Shown here one piece after another: positions 58,227-64,000 of a stretch of DNA of 64,000 nt. The stretch's first letter is position 1, and each line of letters starts with the position of its first letter. Source of the DNA: a virus. The notes under the pieces are model-generated. The model saw only the letters and a list, made by a program, of their open reading frames with translations. It was not told the DNA's origin and ran no database searches. The position numbers and the translations under genes were made by a program. The DNA is taken from IMG/VR virus record IMGVR_UViG_3300041405_000299, positions 64,001 through 128,000 of that record, one strand, 5' to 3'.

Positions 58227-58401
58227 GTTCGGCGTATCTGCCCGTGTGGCTCGTATCTATGCGGCAGTTGCAATCTGTTCGGAGATCCTGCCGGACATTC
58301 GAGTTGAGCCACGTCAGGTAATTTACCAGGACAGGTCGTTCTCGATATACCCCAGGGCGCTTGACGGAACGTCATACCCAGAAGTTGTCGTTTGCCCGTA
58401 A
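58129..58401 (+). CDS. Small unknown protein overlapping the sigma factor gene antisense
   Basis: 90 aa from ATG 58129 with CGGAG 8 nt upstream. Basic helical middle (TKLAMARFGVSARVARIYAAVAICSEIL), possible DNA-binding. Its last 79 nt overlap the 3' end of the sigma gene on the other strand. Confidence 0.5.
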   Translation: MKIETNDCQLTITPEGVYERKTIEKKTKLAMARFGVSARVARIYAAVAICSEILPDIRVEPRQVIYQDRSFSIYPRALDGTSYPEVVVCP

Positions 58402-59183
58402 CCGTCTTCCATAACTACACGCAGCAAATCCATGCTCTTACTCAAGGAGCGCTTAACGTAAGCCTGGTTATACTTCGGATTATTGAGTTCACGGACGACC
58501 TCAACCGGTTTCATCTCGACGCCGTCGGTGATACCGTAAGACATCTTCAGGATCTCATTATCCGGGTAAGGCAATTGATTGATAGCGGACAGTAAGCTAT
58601 CGTTTTCCAGCTCGTCCACCAGCTGGTCAATCGGGTGGACCATCGGCGTATCGGTTTCCTTCATGTTATCCAGATAGAAGGTGATGTACTGGGTTTTACT
58701 CAGCTCACGCAGATCCTTCACTGAAGCATTGGGAAACTCCTCTTTCAGCTCATCAATCGTCGGCATCTCGTCCTTAGTCTCAACGAATTTCTTGATCTTC
58801 GTGGCGAGTTGCTGTTTCTGAGCAGGCAGAGCTACCAGGCGCCAGCGGGACATTTCCTTTAGCTGACGCTGCATGACCCACCAACCGGCATAGCTTAACA
58901 GGCGAACGCCGGACGTCGGATCGAATTTGTCCAGACCCGCCAGAAGTCCCTCGTTGCCGGCGGCAATGAGATCTTCGAATTGTTCAACGTTACCGCGAGA
59001 ATATCTCTTGGCTTTCTTGAACACGAAACGCAGGTTTGAGCAGATGAGAGTATCCCGAGCACGTGCCTTTTGGGCGTCCGTGGACGTTGGCGAGAAGTAC
59101 ACCTCTAGCTGTTTGTTTTCTTCCTCACGGCTGAGGATAGGGTATCTTTCGCAGATATCCTCATAGTATTTCGTCAAGCCCAT
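58323..59183 (-). CDS. RNA polymerase sigma-70 family factor
   Basis: 286 aa from ATG 59183 (TTGGAGAAC upstream), preferred over a GTG seven codons earlier. Sigma region 2 is evident at about 40-110: ARDTLICSNLRFVFKKAKRYSRG, then QFEDLIAAGNEGLLAGLDKFDPT and LLSYAGWWVMQRQLKEM, the core-binding and -10-reading helices. Region 3-like helices follow (PTIDELKEEFPNASVKDLREL). Region 4 looks degenerate (INQLPYPDNEILKMSYGI, VVRELNNPKYNQAYVKRSL). Probably directs the phage or host polymerase to late promoters such as CTAAAATA. The only late-strand gene in this plus-strand area. Confidence 0.85.
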   Translation of the reverse strand: MGLTKYYEDICERYPILSREEENKQLEVYFSPTSTDAQKARARDTLICSNLRFVFKKAKRYSRGNVEQFEDLIAAGNEGLLAGLDKFDPTSGVRLLSYAGWWVMQRQLKEMSRWRLVALPAQKQQLATKIKKFVETKDEMPTIDELKEEFPNASVKDLRELSKTQYITFYLDNMKETDTPMVHPIDQLVDELENDSLLSAINQLPYPDNEILKMSYGITDGVEMKPVEVVRELNNPKYNQAYVKRSLSKSMDLLRVVMEDGYGQTTTSGYDVPSSALGYIENDLSW

Positions 59184-59224
59184 TGTGTTCTCCAAGTTAG
59201 TCACGGTATAGTACCCGCCACAGT

Positions 59225-59234
59225 GGTATAAGTC
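59225..59234 (+). promoter_or_regulatory. Putative promoter box GGTATAAGTC
   Basis: TGGTATAAGTC, 24 nt before the ATG at 59249. On the minus strand, GGTACTATACC lies just upstream of the sigma gene. Confidence 0.45.
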
Positions 59235-59248
59235 AATTGAGGACAGAT

Positions 59249-59446
59249 ATGATTAAGATCGATGCATTAAAGAAACCGAACGGTATCACCACCCTGGTGC
59301 TTACTTCTAACGATCCGACTGGTGACAAGGACAAACTTGATCTCATCGGAGCGGCCATCATGGATAAAGGCGAAAAGCGTGGCGCCTATCCGCTCTCCGG
59401 CGACGGTGCAGTGATGGAGATCCACGTTAAAGATTCCACAATCTAA
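59249..59446 (+). CDS. Small unknown protein
   Basis: 65 aa from ATG 59249 (TTGAGGACAG upstream); an ATG four codons earlier is less well placed. Beta-alpha-beta type pattern (GITTLVLTSN, KLDLIGAAIMDKGEKRG, VMEIHVKD). No family recognised. Confidence 0.55.
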   Translation: MIKIDALKKPNGITTLVLTSNDPTGDKDKLDLIGAAIMDKGEKRGAYPLSGDGAVMEIHVKDSTI

Positions 59447-59454
59447 CGAGAGCG

Positions 59455-59464
59455 GGTATAACCA
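59455..59464 (+). promoter_or_regulatory. Putative promoter box GGTATAACCA
   Basis: Part of GGTATAACCAATATGG, identical to 8381-8396. Here the ATG inside the 16-mer opens a gene, so the box may instead serve the ssDNA-binding protein gene. Confidence 0.35.
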
Positions 59465-59466
59465 AT

Positions 59467-59625
59467 ATGGAGAAATCAGGTCGCATCGTCCTGACCCCCG
59501 AGGATCTTGCCGAATTTAAAAACGGCCGAGTATCTCAACGAATTCGTGAAACTTGGGGCTTGACTTTAGGTGAGCTTTCCGAGATAATTAAAGCTCACCA
59601 ATACACTTCTACAGAGGAAAACTGA
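59467..59625 (+). CDS. Small putative HTH-type protein
   Basis: 52 aa from ATG 59467. The pattern RVSQRIRETWGLTLGELSEIIKAHQYT fits a short helix-turn-helix-like fold. Ribosome site weak (CGAGAGCGGG). It ends 2 nt before the ssDNA-binding protein gene, so it may regulate or be co-translated with it. Confidence 0.5.
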   Translation: MEKSGRIVLTPEDLAEFKNGRVSQRIRETWGLTLGELSEIIKAHQYTSTEEN

Positions 59626-59627
59626 AA

Positions 59628-60311
59628 ATGGCAGCAGCTGATCAATTGAAAGAACTCGAACAACGCATCATCATCGGCCCAGTAGCGGGCGAATGGTTCC
59701 ACCTGCTGGAGCCAGACACCAAGTTCAACGCAATGGGTGAGTTCAAAGTCACTGTTTACCCTAAGCCTGAAGAAATGGCCCAGTACTTTGAAGCGATGAA
59801 GTCTATCGCTGCACGTGCTCTGCCGATCTACCAGGAAGAAGAAAACGCAGAAGCGGCGAAGAAGAAGCGTAAGCCTAAAGAGCTGAAACTGTCTGACACC
59901 CAGCCGTGGAACGCTCCAGAAATGGAAAACGGTACGCTGATGCTTAAGCTGAAACGTGCTGCTCGCTTCACCGACAAAGACGGCGCTATCCAGGATATCA
60001 ACCTGCCGATCGTTGATACCAAAGGTAAGTACCTGACCAAAGAACAGCTGGCGGCCGCGAAGGTTGGCAACGGTTCTGTCGTTCGTGTGATCGTTACTGC
60101 TCGTCCGTACAACATGGCAACTCAGGGTGTAGGTGTGAGCCTGCGTCTGGAGAAAATCCAGCTGATCAAAGTTGTGCCTTACGGCGGCAACGGCACCGAT
60201 AACGAGTTCGGTGAGTTCGAAGGCGGCGAGTTCGCTGCTCCGGAAGTACCGGTTGAAGCACGCGACCAGGAATTCTCTGGCGAAGCTGACGAAACCAACT
60301 ACACCGTATAA
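59628..60311 (+). CDS. ssb: Single-stranded DNA-binding protein (T7 gp2.5-like)
   Basis: 227 aa with AGAGGAAA upstream. An OB-fold core is suggested by strands such as FKVTVYPKPEEM and GSVVRVIVTARPYNM, with GVGVSLRLEKIQLIKVV. A lysine-rich loop lies near 80 (AAKKKRKPKELKL). The acidic C-terminal tail (EFEGGEFAAPEVPVE, ending DETNYTV) is typical for interacting with replication partners. It is flanked by helicase and nuclease genes and ends with a strong terminator, as expected for an abundant protein. Confidence 0.7.
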   Translation: MAAADQLKELEQRIIIGPVAGEWFHLLEPDTKFNAMGEFKVTVYPKPEEMAQYFEAMKSIAARALPIYQEEENAEAAKKKRKPKELKLSDTQPWNAPEMENGTLMLKLKRAARFTDKDGAIQDINLPIVDTKGKYLTKEQLAAAKVGNGSVVRVIVTARPYNMATQGVGVSLRLEKIQLIKVVPYGGNGTDNEFGEFEGGEFAAPEVPVEARDQEFSGEADETNYTV

Positions 60312-60322
60312 GGTGTACGCTA

Positions 60323-60346
60323 GGGCCCTACGGGGCCCTTTCTTTT
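60323..60346 (+). terminator. Intrinsic terminator
   Basis: GGGCCC-TACG-GGGCCC then TTTCTTTT after the ssDNA-binding protein gene. Between it and the next gene an AGGTTAA/TTAACCT inverted repeat could be an operator. Confidence 0.85.
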
Positions 60347-60396
60347 AGTGCCTGGAGAGGTTAAACTCTTATCAGATTAACCTTTCAGGAGATTTC

Positions 60397-61293
60397 ATGA
60401 GTCAGCAACAAGAACTGGACGAAGCGCTATCCCGTGTAGAGCTCGTTACGGATATTTCCCCAACGGGTTTCGGTGCGTGGTCCGTCTCCAAGTTAAAAAC
60501 GTTGGAGAAGTGTCCTCTACAATTTTTACTTCAGTATGGCGTTAAGCTGCGTGTTCTCGGCGAAGAGAACCCGGATGATGTCCTGCTGCGTAACACCGGC
60601 ACCGCCTTGCACCGCATGCTTGAACTGATGTTCGAAGGTCATTCATTTGACGAAGCCGAAGCCGTCAGCAAGACCGAAAACTTAGCGGCAGTCACTGAAG
60701 AACGCTGGTGGTTCGTTGAAAAGCACTACCCGAACCTCAAAGCTTTCCGTAATCGCATGGGCGTGTTCGAAGAGAATCACCCGATCGAAGATATCGTTCC
60801 GGAGCTGAAGCTCGCGATTACCCGCGACTACAAGCCTACCGGTTTCTTTGATAAAGACGCGTACTTCCGGGGTGTGATCGATATGCCGATTCACCTGCAG
60901 AACAATGACGCCGTGGTCATTGACCATAAGCGTGGTGGCTCTCCGGCCTACGGGTTGAAGTATCACCAGGCTCAGCTTTCGACGTATCACTTGCTGTACC
61001 ACTTCGGGCACCGTCCGGTTCGTGGTATTCAGTCAGGGATTCACTTCATGGAAGCCGGTGCGGTGGTCATGGGGAACTACGTGAAGGCGAAGAACATCGA
61101 GGATCTGCTCCCCTCTTGGTTAGACAACAAGATTGAGACGGCAGTTAAGACGGTAGTTGAAGCCGAAGAATTCTTCCCCATCAAGGGAACGGCGTGTACG
61201 TACTGTGATTTCAAACCGCTTTGCAAGAACGGGAAGCGGAACACGTGCGGTTCGCTCCAAGACATTAGGGTCGCTTCCAAGAAGCTATTCTAA
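60397..61293 (+). CDS. PD-(D/E)xK nuclease, RecB/AddB/Cas4-like with Fe-S cysteines
   Basis: 298 aa. N-terminal SVSKLKTLEKCPLQF with Cys39, GTALHRMLE at 68-76, catalytic GVID at 159-162 and IDHK at 175-178 (D176-x-K178), and QAQLSTY. Cys267, Cys270 and Cys276 near the C-terminus, with Cys39, would hold a 4Fe-4S cluster as in AddB and Cas4. It would process DNA ends in recombination or replication. Preceded by AGGAG; followed by a bidirectional terminator. Confidence 0.88.
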   Translation: MSQQQELDEALSRVELVTDISPTGFGAWSVSKLKTLEKCPLQFLLQYGVKLRVLGEENPDDVLLRNTGTALHRMLELMFEGHSFDEAEAVSKTENLAAVTEERWWFVEKHYPNLKAFRNRMGVFEENHPIEDIVPELKLAITRDYKPTGFFDKDAYFRGVIDMPIHLQNNDAVVIDHKRGGSPAYGLKYHQAQLSTYHLLYHFGHRPVRGIQSGIHFMEAGAVVMGNYVKAKNIEDLLPSWLDNKIETAVKTVVEAEEFFPIKGTACTYCDFKPLCKNGKRNTCGSLQDIRVASKKLF

Positions 61294-61294
61294 A

Positions 61295-61327
61295 AGAAAA
61301 ACCCCGGTTCTCCCGGGGTTTCTTTTT
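61295..61327. terminator. Bidirectional terminator
   Basis: AACCCCGG-TTCTC-CCGGGGTT with TTCTTTTT on one side and an A-rich tract on the other, between the convergent nuclease and tail fibre genes. Confidence 0.8.
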
Positions 61328-62897
61328 AGCTAGGATCTACAAGAGTCCAGGTAGTGGTGGCCGTAACGTTGCTTGGCAATCCACTAGTCAGTGACCACGA
61401 AGGTGTTGCCCCTCCGATTAGTTCCCAGGTACCGAAGCGATCAGTAGGTGCATCTGAGAATTCACAGTATGCAGTTAAGCGTACTGATTTCCCAGTTACG
61501 AAAACTTCAACCCGAGCTTGATACATCTTACTAATCCCGTTAGTAGGCCCGTTCTGCAAGATTGCACCTACTTCCAAGAAGTATACACCCTTATCTGCGG
61601 TCAAAGGGTTCAATACTGCCGTAGTAAGTACTTGTTTAACAACCGGAAGCAACTCCCCGGCATTCTTCTCAGTTACGAGCTTGTAACTAACCCCTGCTTG
61701 CGACACGGTAGGATCTTGGCTGGATTGTAAGTGCAGTGGGGAAGATACTACTCCTACATCTACCGATGTTGTTGATGCGGCCAGTACGTTTACTGGAACG
61801 GCATCTTCTGAAAGTTCTGCCATCAGTGCAACACCGCTTTTTAGAAGCAGAGAAGATACGCGTCCTTTGCTATCGAGCTTCAAGTAAGAAGACAGATCCG
61901 CAGCTTGAGGGATTTTCTCCCAAGTTGAATCTTTACGGAAGTACACCCCATCTAAATCATCCGGAAATGCCAAAGCACACAGAACATTCGAATCACCGCC
62001 TGTTGCCATGACGATAATCTTCCCTGAAGTTGATCCGGCCGGACGATCTGTCATGTTGGTCGTGATTGGGTTACCGTCGGCATCCAGGTCATCCCCCTGA
62101 GCGTAAGCATAAAAGCCAGATCCTTGAGCCGATTCTAACAGTGTGCCGGCAGTGATAAGCTGCGGTGTCATACCCAGACCGAAGTCATTGAGGAGAGGCA
62201 TGTATAGGTTCAGCTTGTTATCGACTTCGGTACGGGAGTAGCTATCCCCACCGGCAATAGTAAGGCCGTCGCCGGTTAAAGGTTGGCCGTTGATTTTGAA
62301 TGAGCGAGGTACCACATCTTCAGTTTTCGGCGATCCGATATCTGCAGGAGTTAGCGTGATGTCACTATCCAGTGCAACGTTGTTGACCTTACGGGTGGTT
62401 GGGACGTAGCCGTTCAGCTTGTTGTCCGTTTCCGTTTTGGTGTAAGCATTAACGTCTGAGGCACCAAGGGTAATATCAGCATCCAAAGGCTTCCCGTTAA
62501 CCATACGGGTTTCCGGTACCAAGTCACTGACCTTATCGTCAACTTCCTGAGAACTGTACGCACCGATATCGCCTGCAGACAGGATGATGTCTCGGTCCAG
62601 CAGTTTACCGTTGACGTGAACCGGATTGTAACCGGTACTGGCCACTGCATTGATCTTCTGGTCGATGGTTTCCTTATCGTAAGTGTTAAGGTCGTCCACC
62701 GTCAGCAGAATATCTTCGTTCAGTGGCAGGTTGTTGATAGTACGACCAACTGGAACCCGCGTCTCGAGTAACTCAGCGGTGCTCTTCGCCTGGCCGGCCG
62801 CGTCGTTAGCGACTTCGGTAACCTGGTTCAGGTCGTCTTTGAGGGCCACATCTGGACGGGTTACACCGCCAGAACCCACTTGAGTTAAGTTGCTCAA
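61326..62897 (-). CDS. Tail fibre protein with repeated stalk
   Basis: 523 aa, TTG start at 62897 (GGAG 6 nt upstream). Five or so repeats of about 40 residues in the first half follow the pattern R-x-(I/V)-N-G-x-P-L-x-x-D-I-x-L, then a D-I-x-x-Y-x-x-x-E-V-D helix, as in fibre stalks. The C-terminal part (from ~250) is a variable receptor-binding region ending in Ser/Thr-rich strands (WSLTSGLPSNVTATTTWTL). Followed upstream by its chaperone gene. Confidence 0.85.
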   Translation of the reverse strand: MSNLTQVGSGGVTRPDVALKDDLNQVTEVANDAAGQAKSTAELLETRVPVGRTINNLPLNEDILLTVDDLNTYDKETIDQKINAVASTGYNPVHVNGKLLDRDIILSAGDIGAYSSQEVDDKVSDLVPETRMVNGKPLDADITLGASDVNAYTKTETDNKLNGYVPTTRKVNNVALDSDITLTPADIGSPKTEDVVPRSFKINGQPLTGDGLTIAGGDSYSRTEVDNKLNLYMPLLNDFGLGMTPQLITAGTLLESAQGSGFYAYAQGDDLDADGNPITTNMTDRPAGSTSGKIIVMATGGDSNVLCALAFPDDLDGVYFRKDSTWEKIPQAADLSSYLKLDSKGRVSSLLLKSGVALMAELSEDAVPVNVLAASTTSVDVGVVSSPLHLQSSQDPTVSQAGVSYKLVTEKNAGELLPVVKQVLTTAVLNPLTADKGVYFLEVGAILQNGPTNGISKMYQARVEVFVTGKSVRLTAYCEFSDAPTDRFGTWELIGGATPSWSLTSGLPSNVTATTTWTLVDPS

Positions 62898-62950
62898 TGT
62901 TTTCTCCAAATATCTGTTGTCTCACCCTGAGGGGTGACAATCTGGCCGGA

Positions 62951-63517
62951 TTACTCCGGCCAAGTCTTATTGACGAATCCGTTCTGTATTGCTTGTGCCA
63001 TCAACCACTCCGAAACACTCGGCAGGGGGACCATGGGCCACCCTGGAGTCTTTGGCCAGGCCTTCATCGCCACACGGGTCTTGGCAGCTTCCCGGCGTTG
63101 ATCCTCGGAGATTAGCTCGTCGTTGATGGAGTAATCGATAACCATCAGCGGATCTGTAGCCTTCAAGAACGCGTTGCGTAAAGCCCGAGCCTCAATGTCA
63201 TACTGCGAGAGGAGGCGAGAGACAAGACCATCTTGATATACCCACTTCTTACTAGGATCGATAGAGATATGTGAAGGGACCATGTCCGCGTCCATCTCAA
63301 CGACGCTCAAACCCTCTGGGGTAAAAACTGAGGGGTTAAACGTTGCTACCGAAATCTGACCTTCTGCTTCTGGATCGTAAAACACTTTGATGGTGCCTTC
63401 TTGGAACTCATCTTGCATTTTATACCAGTCTCGCCCTTGATCATCTTGAAGATAGACCACGTTGCCTAACCAGGGGTCTTCAGGGGTATACGTTCGAATG
63501 TTCTTCATGTGTAGCAT
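62951..63517 (-). CDS. Tail fibre assembly protein (chaperone)
   Basis: 188 aa from ATG 63517 (AAGGTACTGCC upstream). The C-terminal DPLMVIDYSINDELISEDQRRE, then RVAMKAWPKTPGWP, is the conserved end of tail fibre assembly proteins, which fold fibres. The stop codon lies in a hairpin loop (GGCCGG-AGTAAT-CCGGCC), with another hairpin next to it. Located between two fibre genes. Confidence 0.8.
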   Translation of the reverse strand: MLHMKNIRTYTPEDPWLGNVVYLQDDQGRDWYKMQDEFQEGTIKVFYDPEAEGQISVATFNPSVFTPEGLSVVEMDADMVPSHISIDPSKKWVYQDGLVSRLLSQYDIEARALRNAFLKATDPLMVIDYSINDELISEDQRREAAKTRVAMKAWPKTPGWPMVPLPSVSEWLMAQAIQNGFVNKTWPE

Positions 63518-63526
63518 GGCAGTACC

Positions 63527-64000
63527 TTAACCGTTAGTGTATGGAACCAGGGCCCACGTTCCGTTACGATAAATCTGTAAAGGACGCAGTACAACCCAAT
63601 AGTTTGAACCACCGTAGTCCGCCCAAGACGTCATCACCCCACCACTCATACGTTCTGCCGCCCGACGTTCTTTGAACGTCTGTTGTGCACCCAAACGAAC
63701 ATTCGTTGAGTTAGCATTGATCAATGCGTTGATCTCAGCAGCGGTGTATGTCCCAATCAAACCGGGAGTAATGTTAATGTCACCGGTCAGAGGTAGTCCG
63801 TTGATACGACGGCTTAGTGGAACACGGTTGTTCGCATTGTTGTTCGCATTGATCGCCGTGTCATAGGCCACTTTAACGGCGTTCGCCGAGCCTGCGTTGA
63901 CCTGATCTGTGCTAGAGATAGAGTCTAACACTTTCGTTAAGCCATCAACAGTGCCCGATGCATGAGGGATATCACGAAGCTCAATCTTCTTCTTCCAGCC
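63527..64000 (-). CDS. Tail fibre protein, C-terminal part (runs off right edge)
   Basis: 158 visible codons; the frame stays open to the window end (IELRDIPHASGTVDGLTKVL at the edge). Contains the same stalk unit as the downstream fibre (RRINGLPLTGDINIT), then a short C-terminal domain (SGGVMTSWADYGGSNYWVVLRPLQIY). A short fibre or the end of a larger one, with the chaperone gene next to it. Confidence 0.75.
   Translation of the reverse strand, partial: GWKKKIELRDIPHASGTVDGLTKVLDSISSTDQVNAGSANAVKVAYDTAINANNNANNRVPLSRRINGLPLTGDINITPGLIGTYTAAEINALINANSTNVRLGAQQTFKERRAAERMSGGVMTSWADYGGSNYWVVLRPLQIYRNGTWALVPYTNG

Noticed and set aside
1-64000. tRNA genes, CRISPR arrays, integrase or transposase
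   Set aside because: No cloverleaf-type sequence, regularly spaced short repeats or recombinase motif was noticed by eye; a tRNAscan-type search was not possible.

Overview
The window looks like part of a large (jumbo-type) contractile-tailed bacteriophage genome. Recognisable pieces are a terminase large subunit, portal, HK97-like capsid protein, probable prohead protease, tail sheath and tube, central spike and PAAR tip, tail fibres and a fibre chaperone. With these sit phage-encoded multisubunit RNA polymerase genes and a sigma factor. No host genes, tRNAs, integrase or CRISPR array are visible. Moderate GC, strong Shine-Dalgarno sites and the fibre/chaperone style suggest a proteobacterial host, perhaps enterobacterial; that is a guess.

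Layout. (1) 1-756: N-terminal part of the terminase, minus strand. (2) 862-5526: plus-strand ubiquitin-like conjugation cassette with a tandem two-module ubiquitin-like protein, two unknown proteins, an E2-like protein, a JAMM isopeptidase and an E1/ThiF-like enzyme, resembling the plasmid PRTRC cassette. (3) 5523-8027: four minus-strand probable virion genes. (4) 8071-8320: a non-coding inverted-repeat element with a second copy at 42071-42315. (5) 8455-10567: small plus-strand genes of unknown role. (6) 10760-18663: minus-strand tail and neck genes. (7) 18704-28979: three Ig-like-repeat proteins, one of 2704 aa, sharing an N-terminal domain. (8) 29049-37944: capsid block. (9) 37994-49820: SNF2-type ATPase and RNA polymerase. 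One gene fuses all of beta to the N-terminal part of beta-prime; a second gene carries the rest of beta-prime. A plus-strand accessory island lies between them. (10) 49813-51796: small gene and portal. (11) 51901-53543: small plus-strand membrane proteins and a structured RNA candidate. (12) 53533-54465: virion protein. (13) 54522-61293: plus-strand nucleic-acid genes (SNF2 helicase, XPD/DinG-like helicase, ssDNA-binding protein, RecB/Cas4-like nuclease) with the sigma factor gene on the opposite strand. (14) 61326-64000: tail fibre, fibre chaperone and a second, partial fibre.

Regulation. Strand follows function. Plus-strand accessory and replication genes are often preceded by GGTATAAGTA-like boxes (TGGTATAAG, an extended -10 form). 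Minus-strand virion operons are preceded, about 25-40 nt before the start codon, by CTAAAATA or TTAAACTA. At two places the boxes of opposite polarity touch, making compact divergent promoters. The polymerase and sigma genes suggest the second class is read by the phage enzyme; this is inference.

The most notable items are the ubiquitin-like cassette (two 60-aa modules identical in protein but differing at 21 synonymous sites), the split and fused polymerase inside the head-gene block, the two-copy inverted-repeat element, and the recurrent K-x-A motif in many virion proteins.
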